This document shows, piece by piece, positions 42,873 to 52,237 of a stretch of DNA of 64,000 nt (the stretch's first letter is position 1; each line of letters opens with the position of its first letter). The notes beneath the pieces are model-generated. The model was not told the DNA's origin and did no database searches. It was given only the letters and a program-made list of their open reading frames with translations. The stretch is from Spirochaetales bacterium. Its GTDB lineage: Bacteria; Spirochaetota; Leptospiria; Leptospirales; Leptonemataceae. Made by a program: the position numbers and the translations under genes. The stretch covers positions 620,001 to 684,000 of the forward strand of contig JABTUL010000002.1 of NCBI GenBank assembly GCA_015075425.1, given 5' to 3'.

Positions 42873-45057
42873 GCCAATCGCGGGCCAGGTCGCCGGCTGT
42901 TTGCGGTCTTGCAAAAAAATAGCCCTGGGCCGCATCGCAGCGCATACTGCGCAACAGATCGCTTTGCGCTTCTTCTTCCACGCCTTCTGCCAGGGTTAAC
43001 ATTCCCAGACTCCGGGCCATACTGATGATCGTTTCAACGATTGCACGATCACTGGGGCTCGAAAGTAAACCGCGTACAAAAGAAATATCAATTTTCAGCT
43101 TATCTGCGGAAAAGCGTTTCAAATACACCAGAGAAGAGTGGGCTACACCAAAATCATCAATGGCTAAAGAAAAGCCAGATTCGCGCAATTCTGCCAGAAG
43201 CATGGCCGATTGCTCTGGATCGGCCATCGCCGCCGACTCCGTGAGCTCCAGCTCAAATTGATGGGTCGGTACATTCTGCGCTTTGCAAATAGAGCAAAGT
43301 TCATCAGTGATATCCGGTGTTAGCTGATGGGCAGAAACATTGATCGAAATCCGGTTGGGTAAGCGCAACCCCTCTTTGCGCCATTCCCCGGCCTGACGGC
43401 AGGCTTCTTCAAAAACCCACTGGCCCAGCGCACCAATGAGACCCCGGGCTTCGGCAAGGGGGATGAACTCAGCCGGGCTGATCCAGACGCCCTCTTTGTC
43501 CTGCCAGCGCACAAGAGCCTCCACACCGATCAATTTGCCACTCGATAGTTGCACCTGTGGCTGATAGTAAAGTTGCAGGTGGTCCCGGGCAATCGCTTCC
43601 AGCAATCTGCTTTCCAGCTGGATTCGATCCGCTGCTTCCTGACTCATTCGCGGTTGAAAAAAAAGCCAGCTCTGACGGGTTTCTCGCGTACGGTGCATGG
43701 CAATGTCCGCATTACGAATCAATTCATCCGCTGTGGTGCCATCGGCAGGGTACATAGAAATACCAACGCGGGCCCGGGCGATCTGCTTTGCTTCGCCAAC
43801 GGGAATCGGTTCCCGCAACGAATCCGTCCATCGCCCGGCCATAAAATACGCGGCCGGCTGGTCCGTGTCAGAAAGAATTGCAATGAATTCATCCGAACTG
43901 GTGCGCGCAAGAAGTCCACCCTCAGGAAGGACCCCGAGAAATCGGCGCGTGACCTGCTGAAGGACCAGGTCCCCGGCTGCATGCCCCTGGGTTTCATTGA
44001 TTTCGCGAAAGCCTTCCAGATTGAAAAAGAAGACAGCCAGGGATTGCCCTCTTCGCTGCGCGTCCTGCAGCATCCGCTCCATCCGATCCAGCAGCAGCGC
44101 CCTGTTGGGCAGGCCGGTCAGATCGTCATAAAAAGCGAGCCGTTCAATGCGAGCCGCCTGGGTCTTTTGTTCACTCAAATCCAGCAGCATGAGGATATAG
44201 GTAACGCCACCTTCCGCAGATAAGATCGAAGCTTTCAGCCACATGGGATGCGTTGATTGGTCTTTGTGGCGGATCCAGATCTCTCCCTGCCAGCTACCGG
44301 ATTCATTCACCGTCCGCACGATTTCCTGGAAATACTCGCTTTCATGAGGGCCGGAATGAAAAAAGAAAGCCGGTTGCCCCTGAAGCTCTGCCTCCGGATA
44401 CCCTGCTAATTCCGTTAAAGCACGATTTACACTCAAAATGTGCAGAGCCTGGTCCAGAAGAACAATGCCTTCATGTGCTTCTTCAAATACTCTGGCATGC
44501 AAATGAAGCTGAGCCTCCATGCGCCGCCGCTCTTCCATTTCAGTGGCCAGTTCCTGGTGCGCCGATTCCAGCTGGAACATCTTCTTCTCCAGTTTGCGAA
44601 TCAGCGCGGCATTGTAGAGTCTGTAGTTAAGCTGCCCGACCGGATCCGCAGATGGCTGATGCAGGGGCAGTCTTCCGTTTTCAAACTCGGCTATCACCTC
44701 TTCAAGTATCCGGATGAAAGCGGCTGGTTCCGTAGGTTTCAGGATAAAGCGAGCCGCACCCAGACTCATGGCCAGTTCCTGATCTTCTTTTTCCGTATAA
44801 GTAGCGGAATAAAAAACAAAAGGGACAGCCCGAAACGTTGCGTTTGATTGCCACTCGGCGCAAAAACTGAACCCGTCCATTACGGGCATCAGAATGTCTG
44901 AAATCACAATAGCCGGCAGGTTGCGACGAGCCGCCTCCAGCGCCTCCTGGCCATTGTGGGCCATAACCACATCAAACCCGTGTCCCGTAAGATGATGCCG
45001 CAGAAGGAGAAGATTCTCTTCATAATCATCAACAATCAGGGCCTGACGCATCATCAT
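42862..45057 (-). CDS. Receiver-PAS-GGDEF-EAL c-di-GMP signalling protein
   Basis: The 731-residue cytoplasmic protein contains an N-terminal receiver domain (about 1-125; phospho-Asp in ISDILMPVMDGF, Lys in FILKPTEP), a coiled coil, a PAS domain (about 190-300), a GGDEF domain (about 305-465) and an EAL domain (about 475-725). The GGDEF signature is degenerate (ARTSSDEFIAIL), predicting no cyclase activity. The EAL motif is intact (IGVEALVRWQD) with downstream IDDFGVAHSSL, KIDISFV and EGVEEE, so the likely activity is c-di-GMP hydrolysis controlled by phosphorylation. No partner kinase is adjacent. Confidence 0.88.
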   Translation of the reverse strand: MMMRQALIVDDYEENLLLLRHHLTGHGFDVVMAHNGQEALEAARRNLPAIVISDILMPVMDGFSFCAEWQSNATFRAVPFVFYSATYTEKEDQELAMSLGAARFILKPTEPAAFIRILEEVIAEFENGRLPLHQPSADPVGQLNYRLYNAALIRKLEKKMFQLESAHQELATEMEERRRMEAQLHLHARVFEEAHEGIVLLDQALHILSVNRALTELAGYPEAELQGQPAFFFHSGPHESEYFQEIVRTVNESGSWQGEIWIRHKDQSTHPMWLKASILSAEGGVTYILMLLDLSEQKTQAARIERLAFYDDLTGLPNRALLLDRMERMLQDAQRRGQSLAVFFFNLEGFREINETQGHAAGDLVLQQVTRRFLGVLPEGGLLARTSSDEFIAILSDTDQPAAYFMAGRWTDSLREPIPVGEAKQIARARVGISMYPADGTTADELIRNADIAMHRTRETRQSWLFFQPRMSQEAADRIQLESRLLEAIARDHLQLYYQPQVQLSSGKLIGVEALVRWQDKEGVWISPAEFIPLAEARGLIGALGQWVFEEACRQAGEWRKEGLRLPNRISINVSAHQLTPDITDELCSICKAQNVPTHQFELELTESAAMADPEQSAMLLAELRESGFSLAIDDFGVAHSSLVYLKRFSADKLKIDISFVRGLLSSPSDRAIVETIISMARSLGMLTLAEGVEEEAQSDLLRSMRCDAAQGYFFARPQTAGDLARDWLRG

Positions 45058-45131
45058 TACCGACTCGCAGTTTGGGCGGGCTGGACGGGATGTCCAGCAT
45101 TTCTACCCGTAGCAACTGATAAACAGGAAAC

Positions 45132-46421
45132 TTAAACCATTGAAAGAGCCTGGTCAAGAGCCTCGATGATATCATCTACATGCTCAAGGCCAATAGAGAG
45201 TCGCACCAGATCGGGCGTCAGGCCACTGGCTTTCTGTTGTTCGGAAGTCAGCTGAGAATGAGACGTGGAGGCCGGATGCAAAATCAAACTCTTGGCATCA
45301 CCCACGTTGGCCAGATGGGAGAAAAGTTTAATACCATCAATGATCTTAACCGCAGCATCGTAGCCACCCTTTACACCAAAAACGACCATGCCTCCATAGC
45401 CCCCGCTCAGGTATCGACTGGCCAGAGAATACGATGGATCAGAAGACAGGCCTGGATAGCGCACCCAGCTTACTTTTGCATGTCCCTTGAGAAATTCCGC
45501 AACGCGCAGCGCATTCTCACTGTGACGAATCATGCGCAGCGGCAGCGTCTCCACTCCCTGAATGAAGATCCAGGCGTTGTCCGGTGAAATAGCCGCTCCC
45601 AGATTGCGTAAAGGAACGGTTCGCAGGCGGAGGGCATAGGCTATGGGGGCCAGAGCTTCCGGCAGGTCATGAGCCCAGCGCAGTCCGTGGTAATTGGGAT
45701 CGGGATTGTTGAAAAGCGGGAAACGTTCATGCTTCCAGTTGAATCGCCCGGAATCCGTGACCATGCCACCGATGGCGCTGCCATGACCACCCAGCCATTT
45801 GGTCAGTGAATTCACAACGATGTCCGCACCATGGTCTATGGGCCGCATGAGGTAAGGGGTTGTAAAAGTGCCGTCCACAATGAGGGGGATTCCATGTTCA
45901 TGAGCGATTTTTGCCACCGCACCGATGTCTGTAAAATCAAGGACAGGGTTACCAATCGTTTCGACAAATATCAATTTGGTGCGTGCTGTAATGGCGCGGG
46001 CAAAGTTAGCCGGGTCCCGTGGATCCACGAAATTCGCTTTGATGCCGAATTGCGGAAAGATGGCATCGAACATGGTATAGGTTCCACCATAGAGGTTGTT
46101 GGCAGAAACGAATTCATCGCCCTGACCCAGCAAATTGATGATGGCATAATGGATGGCGCTGGTTCCGGATGCCAGAGCCAGTGAGGCCGCTCCCCCTTCG
46201 AGAGCTGTGATACGGTCTTCGAGCACCGCCTGGGTTGGATTCATGATGCGCGTGTAGATGTTTCCCAGCTCTTTCAAAGCGAAGAGATTGGCTGCATGTT
46301 CGGTACTCTTGAAAACATAGGAACTGGTCCGATGCACGGCAACGCCGCGGGACAGACTGTTTGGATCCGGGACCTGGCCGGCATGCAAAGCAAGGGTTTC
46401 AAATCGGTAATTCTGGCTCAT
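45132..46421 (-). CDS. metY: O-acetylhomoserine sulfhydrylase-type enzyme
   Basis: The 429-residue PLP enzyme of the Cys/Met metabolism family opens with FETLALHAGQVPDPNSLSRGVAVHRTSS, a typical OAH sulfhydrylase start. The PLP lysine motif is visible as VVNSLTKWLGGHGSAIGG, and LVRLSIGLEHVDDII closes the protein. The insertions and length fit MetY (homocysteine from O-acetylhomoserine plus sulfide) better than cystathionine gamma-synthase. A GGGAG ribosome site precedes the ATG. It is divergent from a lipoprotein gene; no SAM riboswitch was recognised in the leader. Confidence 0.9.
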   Translation of the reverse strand: MSQNYRFETLALHAGQVPDPNSLSRGVAVHRTSSYVFKSTEHAANLFALKELGNIYTRIMNPTQAVLEDRITALEGGAASLALASGTSAIHYAIINLLGQGDEFVSANNLYGGTYTMFDAIFPQFGIKANFVDPRDPANFARAITARTKLIFVETIGNPVLDFTDIGAVAKIAHEHGIPLIVDGTFTTPYLMRPIDHGADIVVNSLTKWLGGHGSAIGGMVTDSGRFNWKHERFPLFNNPDPNYHGLRWAHDLPEALAPIAYALRLRTVPLRNLGAAISPDNAWIFIQGVETLPLRMIRHSENALRVAEFLKGHAKVSWVRYPGLSSDPSYSLASRYLSGGYGGMVVFGVKGGYDAAVKIIDGIKLFSHLANVGDAKSLILHPASTSHSQLTSEQQKASGLTPDLVRLSIGLEHVDDIIEALDQALSMV

Positions 46422-46564
46422 CGTTTCTCCCTACAGGCCGGTTCCTCCGGCTCGAGGTCACCGCACAGCTGAAGCCCATAGTGTCGATTGTTTTCAGCGA
46501 ATGGGAAATCGATGCAACTTTCACTTTTGTGAACCGCTTCCTCAGCCCGGCCGTCCAACCCACC

Positions 46565-47404
46565 ATGAAAACGCCGCACCTCCTGACACTTGCTTTCCTT
46601 TTTCTGACTGCTTGCAGTCGCTTTGAGCCGGCCAAAAGCCGGGAACTCGATCAGTCGCCGGCTGCCCTGACAGAAGCGGAGAGCAGTGCAGGCCTTCCAG
46701 GCCACACTGCGCCAGCACGACCGGAAGCTATGCAATCGCCGGATTTCCGGCCCGCAGAAGGATTTGTGGCCGTACAGGCCGATGGTCGGCTCCTGGAATA
46801 CCAGATCTATCTGAGCTACCGCGCAAACGATCTTCTGGCCGCACGCAAACTGCTTTTTACCCTCGTGCCCCGCTACGGCTATCCTGTTCGCAGCACCACG
46901 GTAGCCGATGGTAAGCTGGAAGTCCTCTGGAAAGTAGAAGCCGCAAAACTCTGGACAGCACTCGCTGAGCTGGACCCGCTGGGGGAATTGATTTCGGAGA
47001 CCATCCAGGTAAACGATCATACAGAAAACATGAAAGCACAGGAAATCAAAAAAAAGCGCAATCTCCTGCGCAGCAAAAGGCGGGCTGCAGCCCTGCATAC
47101 CGGTCTGCCCGATCAAACCGGGCGGGAAGAACAACTGGCAGGCTCAGAGGACGCTCTCGATGCAGCAGAACTGGAGACCTGGCGCATAGAGGACCGGGTC
47201 CGCTGGGCCACCGTGCAGATTACTGTGGACGCACCACAAAAGGCCGCGCTTGATGTACCTCCCTATGGAGACGCTCTGCAAAACGGCCTTGAGCTGATGC
47301 TTCGCCTGGCCTACTACCTTCTCTATCTATGGCCAGTCCTGGTTATTTTGTTCCTTTTGCGTCTGGGCTATATTTTCTGGAGAAAACGAAAAAGGCAGAG
47401 TTGA
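46565..47404 (+). CDS. DUF4349-like lipoprotein
   Basis: The 279-residue protein starts at ATG 46565 with a signal peptide and lipobox (LLTLAFLFLTACS). The central domain has YQIYLSYRANDLLAARKLLF and WKVEAAKLWTALAELDPLGELIS, then a helical stretch (KAQEIKKKRNLLRSKR), EDRVRWATVQITVDAP and a C-terminal membrane helix, the order expected of DUF4349 proteins. The combination suggests an envelope protein anchored at both ends. It runs directly into creB: the TGA stop overlaps the TTG start of the regulator. Confidence 0.72.
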   Translation: MKTPHLLTLAFLFLTACSRFEPAKSRELDQSPAALTEAESSAGLPGHTAPARPEAMQSPDFRPAEGFVAVQADGRLLEYQIYLSYRANDLLAARKLLFTLVPRYGYPVRSTTVADGKLEVLWKVEAAKLWTALAELDPLGELISETIQVNDHTENMKAQEIKKKRNLLRSKRRAAALHTGLPDQTGREEQLAGSEDALDAAELETWRIEDRVRWATVQITVDAPQKAALDVPPYGDALQNGLELMLRLAYYLLYLWPVLVILFLLRLGYIFWRKRKRQS

Positions 47405-48060
47405 TTTCCAGGATAGTCATTGTTGATGATGAGAAAAGCATTCGCGATGCGCTGAAGTTTGCCTGTGAGCAGGCCAGCCTAAGCGCAACTGTGGCCGGAA
47501 CAGTCCGCGAAGCTCGCCTGCTCCTTCGCGAGCAGCCCGATCTTTTGGTGCTCGATATTGGTCTGCCGGATGGCAATGGACTGGATTTTTTGACGGAGTT
47601 GCGCAAATCCAGTCGGCTGCCCGTCCTTTTGCTCACGGCTCGCGGAGATGAACTGGATCGTGTACTGGGTTTTGAGCTCGGAGCCGATGATTACGTAGTC
47701 AAGCCATTCAGTCCCCGCGAAGTCGTCTCACGCATCAAAGCCATTCTACGCCGCACACGCAGTGAACCCGGCGCCTTTGAACACGATAGTGAACGGCAGC
47801 AGATTCGCTTTTTTGGGGAGCGTCTGAATCTAACTCGTTATGAATATTTGCTGCTCAGACTTTTTATAGAAAGGCCGGGCTGGGTCTATTCCCGCGAAAA
47901 GCTGATGGATCTGATCTGGGATCAGCCGGAGGAAAGTTACGACCGCACCGTGGATACCCATATCAAAACCCTGCGGGCCAAGTTAAAGAAAATTCGACCG
48001 GATCTGGATCCCATTGAAACCCGACGCGGAACCGGTTACGCCCTGCGGGAGCCTCTATGA
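47401..48060 (+). CDS. creB: OmpR-family response regulator, CreB-like
   Basis: About 219 residues from a TTG at 47401, four bases of which overlap the preceding stop (TTGA). The receiver domain has IVIVDDEKSIRDAL, the phospho-Asp in LVLDIGLPDGNGLDFL, and Lys in YVVKPFSPREV. The winged-helix DNA-binding domain is seen in RYEYLLLRLFIERPGWVYS and REKLMDLIWDQ. The stop overlaps the next histidine kinase gene by 4 bp. The CreB name rests on the following CreC-like kinase and CreD. Confidence 0.88.
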   Translation: MISRIVIVDDEKSIRDALKFACEQASLSATVAGTVREARLLLREQPDLLVLDIGLPDGNGLDFLTELRKSSRLPVLLLTARGDELDRVLGFELGADDYVVKPFSPREVVSRIKAILRRTRSEPGAFEHDSERQQIRFFGERLNLTRYEYLLLRLFIERPGWVYSREKLMDLIWDQPEESYDRTVDTHIKTLRAKLKKIRPDLDPIETRRGTGYALREPL

Positions 48061-49454
48061 CCTTACGACTGCGATTCATCCTGAGTTTCTGCCTGCTCTC
48101 AGCGGCTGCCATCTACTATCTGTATGATTTCATCCACACGGAAATTCGGCCGCAGTACCTGGAAACGGTGGAAGAATCCTTAAATGACACAGCAAACATT
48201 CTGGCCAGCATTGCCGGCCAACCGCTGGGGCTGGAAATTTTAGCAAAAAGTATGCAGGAGGCTCGCGAACGCCGCTTGCTGGCATTGATCTATGGCTTTC
48301 GTAAGGAAAAGGTAGAGCTCGATCTGTATTTAACCGATGAGCACGGTCGCATCCGCTATGATTCTTCTTCCAGAGCGACAGGTCAGGATTATTCAAGCTG
48401 GAATGACGTCCTCCTGACTCTGCGCGGCCGGTACGGTGCCCGCTCTTCCTTGATTGATCCTGCGAAGGCCGATTCCGGCGCTCTTTTTGTTGCCGCACCC
48501 TTACAAAAAGAGGGCAGGATCACAGGTTCGCTGACGGTTGTAAAACCAAAATATTCCGTAGATGTTCTGGTCGACCGGGCTCGTAGCAAAATCATCGCCG
48601 GGATTGCGCTGACCTTGATTGCCCTATTTGCTTTCACCCTGCTGTTCAGTGTCTGGGTCACCCGGCCTATTGGAAAACTTACCGGGTATGTGGAAGCTCT
48701 GGCCCGCGGAGAGGATGCCCGTTTACCGGCAACGAAGGCTCCGGAAATGCGTGCTCTGGGCCAGGCCTTTGAAAAAATGCGCCGGGAACTGGAAGGCAAG
48801 CAATACGTCGAACAGACTCTAAGAACACTGACCCATGAGCTGCGTTCCCCCCTGTCCGGACTGGTTGCCAACCTTGAATTGCTGGATCAAGCTGTAAGGC
48901 CCGAGGATCGACATCATCTGTTACAGAATGCCCGAAGAGATTGCGAACGATTACAATCGCTCTGCGAACATGTCCTTCTTTTGGCGGCGCTTGAAAACCG
49001 TGATTCTCTGGCCTCCCCGGAAATTGTGTCCCTGCCGGATATTGCCCGGAGAGCCATAGATCAGGCAGGACCGGGCCATACGATTACGCTCAAAGCAGCA
49101 GCAGAAGCAACGCAGATCCGCGCTTATCCCGTCCTCCTCGAGCAGGCCATTCTGAGTCTTATAAAGAACGCTAAAGATTTTTCGCCAACCACAAGTTCTA
49201 TTGAAGTGGAAATCGCTGCGGCGCCGGACCGCTGGAACGTGATCGTCCGGGATGAAGGCACAGGAATTTTGACCAGTGCTCTGCCTCATGTCTTTGAACG
49301 TTTCTACTCCACAGAAAGGCCGGGCGGCGGGCGCAGCACGGGCCTCGGGCTTGCCATTGTGCGCGAAGTCGCCCGCCTCCATGGCGGTACCGTGCAAATC
49401 ACCAACCGCGGCGACAAGAGCGGAACCATAGCCAGCATCTCCATTCCGCGTTAA
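48057..49454 (+). CDS. creC: Sensor histidine kinase, CreC-like
   Basis: The 465-residue membrane kinase has a short N-terminal membrane segment, a periplasmic sensor of about 150 residues, a second membrane helix (about 180-200), HAMP (about 200-250), the phospho-acceptor in LTHELRSPLSGLVAN (about residue 262) and an HATPase domain with IKNAKDFSP, RDEGTGIL and STGLGLAIVREV. In enterobacteria the CreBC system controls CreD and a few metabolic genes. Orthology here is supported by the creB-creC-creD order. Confidence 0.88.
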   Translation: MTLRLRFILSFCLLSAAAIYYLYDFIHTEIRPQYLETVEESLNDTANILASIAGQPLGLEILAKSMQEARERRLLALIYGFRKEKVELDLYLTDEHGRIRYDSSSRATGQDYSSWNDVLLTLRGRYGARSSLIDPAKADSGALFVAAPLQKEGRITGSLTVVKPKYSVDVLVDRARSKIIAGIALTLIALFAFTLLFSVWVTRPIGKLTGYVEALARGEDARLPATKAPEMRALGQAFEKMRRELEGKQYVEQTLRTLTHELRSPLSGLVANLELLDQAVRPEDRHHLLQNARRDCERLQSLCEHVLLLAALENRDSLASPEIVSLPDIARRAIDQAGPGHTITLKAAAEATQIRAYPVLLEQAILSLIKNAKDFSPTTSSIEVEIAAAPDRWNVIVRDEGTGILTSALPHVFERFYSTERPGGGRSTGLGLAIVREVARLHGGTVQITNRGDKSGTIASISIPR

Positions 49455-49526
49455 AAATTTTCCCACTTCACACGGACTTCATACTGCCTTCAAACCACCA
49501 GGCGATCCTGATCGTGGAGGTTCAAC

Positions 49527-50828
49527 ATGAACAAACAAAACAAAAGCTCTGTAACCTGGAAGATCCTGATCACCGGGAGCATTGTCATCGCTCTCTTGAT
49601 ACCGGCTTACTTGATCCGCGGTACCATAGAAGAGCGACAGGCAAGCCATAGCGCAGCCATTCAAGAGATGAACGGACGCTGGGGCAGTGAAATTCAGCTG
49701 GTCGGACCGGTACTTGTGATTCCCTTTTATGTGCCTGGCAAACCCGCTAATCAAGAGACTCTGACATTGCTGCCGGAAGAACTGCAGATTGAAAGTGATG
49801 CTCGGGCCCAGACAAGATCTCGCGGGATTTTTGACACAGCAGTGTATAGCGCAAGCATCACCATCACAGGACGATTCGATGCGCACGCTACCGGTGTCAC
49901 CTTACCATCCCACATTAACTGGAAGGAAGCCCGCTTTCTGGTTGGACTGACGGACTTGCGCGGGATTGAGCAGGCCGATTTGCTTTTGGGCAATCAGTCC
50001 TTTGAGTTACGTCCGGGAGCGGTTCCGCTCGCGGAACAGGGACTTCAGGCGCTCACTCCTGGCATGAGTCGGGCCACTTTTGCCTTGAAACTTCAGGCCC
50101 GTGGTTCAACAGCATTACGTTTCGCTCTGTGCGGCAAGACAACGAATGTATCCATAATAAGCAACTGGGCCAACCCATCGTTTGATGGCGGTAGCTTACC
50201 CACAGAACGCACAATCGGCCCGGAGGGTTTCAAAGCCAGCTGGTCTGTGTCGACACTCCTGAGTCGCGGTTTCCCGCTGGCCTGGACCAGCTCTAATGAA
50301 GATGCTTCTGCCTACCGGGAACGTCTGCACGCCTCTGCTTCTGGGGTGGCCTTCTACCTGCCTGTCGATATCTATCAGAAAGCCACTCGATCGGTTAAGT
50401 ATGCCGGTTTATTTTTGACCTTGATTTTTTTAGCTTTCTTTCTCTTTGAGATGCTGATCGGCTTACGGATTCATCCCATCCAGTACGGTCTGGTGGGCGC
50501 GGCCAAACTGATCTTCTACTTGCTGCTTCTGTCTCTCGCAGAACAAATTGGTTTTGCCATTGCTTACCTGGTGGCGGCAACGGCAAGCAGCGCACAGATC
50601 AGTGCCTATTCCTATGCCCTGCTGCGCAGCGCCCGCAGAGCCAGTCTCATGGCCACGATTCTTTTGTTGATCTATGGATATCTGTACTTCCTGCTGCAGA
50701 TGGAAAATTATGCCCTGCTTGCCGGATCAGTGGGTCTCTTTCTGATTGTGGGAGCGGTGATGTTCTTGACTCGCAATGTATCCTGGTACCAAATTGAGTC
50801 TGACCATGCCCGACCTGTCGCGCCATGA
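49527..50828 (+). CDS. creD: Cell envelope integrity protein CreD
   Basis: The 433-residue inner-membrane protein is of CreD type: an N-terminal anchor (ILITGSIVIALLIPAYLI), a large periplasmic domain with RGTIEERQASHSAAIQEMN and WGSEIQLVGPVLVIPF, and four to six C-terminal membrane helices with LFEMLIGLRIHPIQYGLVG. A strong ribosome site (GGAGG) precedes the ATG. It lies 72 bp after creC and is probably a target of that system. Confidence 0.92.
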   Translation: MNKQNKSSVTWKILITGSIVIALLIPAYLIRGTIEERQASHSAAIQEMNGRWGSEIQLVGPVLVIPFYVPGKPANQETLTLLPEELQIESDARAQTRSRGIFDTAVYSASITITGRFDAHATGVTLPSHINWKEARFLVGLTDLRGIEQADLLLGNQSFELRPGAVPLAEQGLQALTPGMSRATFALKLQARGSTALRFALCGKTTNVSIISNWANPSFDGGSLPTERTIGPEGFKASWSVSTLLSRGFPLAWTSSNEDASAYRERLHASASGVAFYLPVDIYQKATRSVKYAGLFLTLIFLAFFLFEMLIGLRIHPIQYGLVGAAKLIFYLLLLSLAEQIGFAIAYLVAATASSAQISAYSYALLRSARRASLMATILLLIYGYLYFLLQMENYALLAGSVGLFLIVGAVMFLTRNVSWYQIESDHARPVAP

Positions 50829-51387
50829 ATTGCATGCCCTGCTCCTGGCTCACCCGGAAGGCTTGCGGCTGTGCAATCTGGATCTGGCCTCCCTGGACCT
50901 GGGAGGCTTGAACCTGGATCACTGCGATTTTAGCGGATCCATCCTCCGCGATTGCAATCTGGCCCGTGCGCGCGCACGGGCCGCATCCTTTCGCGGAGCT
51001 GACCTCTGCGGAAGCAATTGGGAAAAATCGCATATGGAAGGGGCTCTCTTTCAGCGTGTTCTTGCAGATGGAGTCAGCTTTTACGGAGCAGAGCTCAAAG
51101 AAACTGTCTGGGATCAGTCGCAGTTGAGTAACATTTCCTTTGAAGATGCGGATCTGACCCGTTCCCGATTTGTCGGTGCCGGGCTTAAATCCATCGAACT
51201 GAACGGTGCTCGCCTGGACGGATGCCGCTTTCAAGGCAGTACGCTGATGGACGTTTCTTTCCGGGACTGTATTTTTGACACACTGTACATTGACGAAGAA
51301 CAAAGGACTTTCTTTCTGGCCGGCGGAGTTCCAGCAGGCGCCATGCAGGTGACTGATATGAAAGAAGATTACTACGGAAATATGTAA
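50806..51387 (+). CDS. Pentapeptide-repeat protein
   Basis: The 193-residue protein begins at ATG 50806, overlapping creD by 23 bp. Residues about 20-175 form a right-handed beta-helix made of pentapeptide-like repeats of the A(D/N)LXX type (NLDLASLDLGGLNLDHCDFS, DLCGSNWEKSH, DADLTRSRFVGAGL, RLDGCRFQGSTL). Such proteins bind DNA gyrase in some species, but no specific target is indicated. The tail is short and acidic. It is probably co-transcribed with creD. Confidence 0.87.
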   Translation: MPDLSRHELHALLLAHPEGLRLCNLDLASLDLGGLNLDHCDFSGSILRDCNLARARARAASFRGADLCGSNWEKSHMEGALFQRVLADGVSFYGAELKETVWDQSQLSNISFEDADLTRSRFVGAGLKSIELNGARLDGCRFQGSTLMDVSFRDCIFDTLYIDEEQRTFFLAGGVPAGAMQVTDMKEDYYGNM

Positions 51388-51391
51388 TTTC

Positions 51392-52237
51392 ATGATCGAT
51401 ATGCATGTGCACTACTTCCCGCCCGCCGTCTTCAAGGCCATCTGGCGCTACTTTGAAACGCATACCAACGGCCTGTGGCATATCAACTACCGGATGAGCG
51501 GGGAGAAGCAGAGGGAATTTCTGCGGGCAAAGGGCATTGAGCGATTCACCACGCTGGTCTATGCCCATAAAAAAGATCTGGCCATGCGGCTCAATGATTT
51601 CATAGCCCGGGAGAGCGCCCTTTACCCGGAACTCATTGCTTTTGGAACCCTGTATGCCGGCGATGGTGCTCTTGCCCAGGCGCGGACCATTTTTGAAGAA
51701 TACCGGTTCTTCGGAATAAAGTTGCATCCTTTTGTATCCGGTGAAGAAATCGACGATGAACGCTACTTCCCGGCCTACGAACTCATGCTACACTATGGGA
51801 AGATTCTGCTCTGCCATCCGGGATCCGCTCCCGTTTATCAGAAGTACGATGGCGTTCTGCGCATCCGTCGGGTCCTGAGCGCTTTTCCAGAAATGAAGTT
51901 GATCATTGCGCATTGCGGCGCCTACGAATACGAACCCTACCAGCGCCTGGCGGAGGAATTCCCCCATGTCTATTTTGATACGGCCATGAATTGCGTGCAT
52001 ACACCGGTTTTCGAGCACAACTGTCCCGGACCTGCCTTCTTCCAGCGTTTCCAGGATCGCGTTCTCTTTGGAACAGATTTCCCTAACATCCCCTACGATT
52101 ACCAGGAACAGATCGATTCCCTCAAGAAACTGAAACTGGGGGAGCAGATAGAAAAAAAAATATTTAAAGATAATGCCTTGAGTCTCCTTTTTTCAGCCGA
52201 TTCGGGGAGCACGCACCGCAAAGAGAATACGGGCTAA
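51392..52237 (+). CDS. Amidohydrolase-family metal-dependent hydrolase
   Basis: This 281-residue TIM-barrel hydrolase belongs to the amidohydrolase 2 class. The metal site is indicated by DMHVHYFPP at the N-terminus, GIKLHPFVSG, LLCHPGSAPVY, IIAHCGAYEYEPY and the C-terminal LFGTDFPNIP. It starts 4 bp after the pentapeptide gene. Substrate unknown; the family includes decarboxylases and hydrolases of aromatic or acyl compounds. Confidence 0.85.
   Translation: MIDMHVHYFPPAVFKAIWRYFETHTNGLWHINYRMSGEKQREFLRAKGIERFTTLVYAHKKDLAMRLNDFIARESALYPELIAFGTLYAGDGALAQARTIFEEYRFFGIKLHPFVSGEEIDDERYFPAYELMLHYGKILLCHPGSAPVYQKYDGVLRIRRVLSAFPEMKLIIAHCGAYEYEPYQRLAEEFPHVYFDTAMNCVHTPVFEHNCPGPAFFQRFQDRVLFGTDFPNIPYDYQEQIDSLKKLKLGEQIEKKIFKDNALSLLFSADSGSTHRKENTG

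Noticed and set aside
46422..46564. Possible SAM-type riboswitch upstream of metY
   Set aside because: The leader has a small GCCGG/CCGGC hairpin near the start codon but none of the conserved SAM riboswitch core was recognised.
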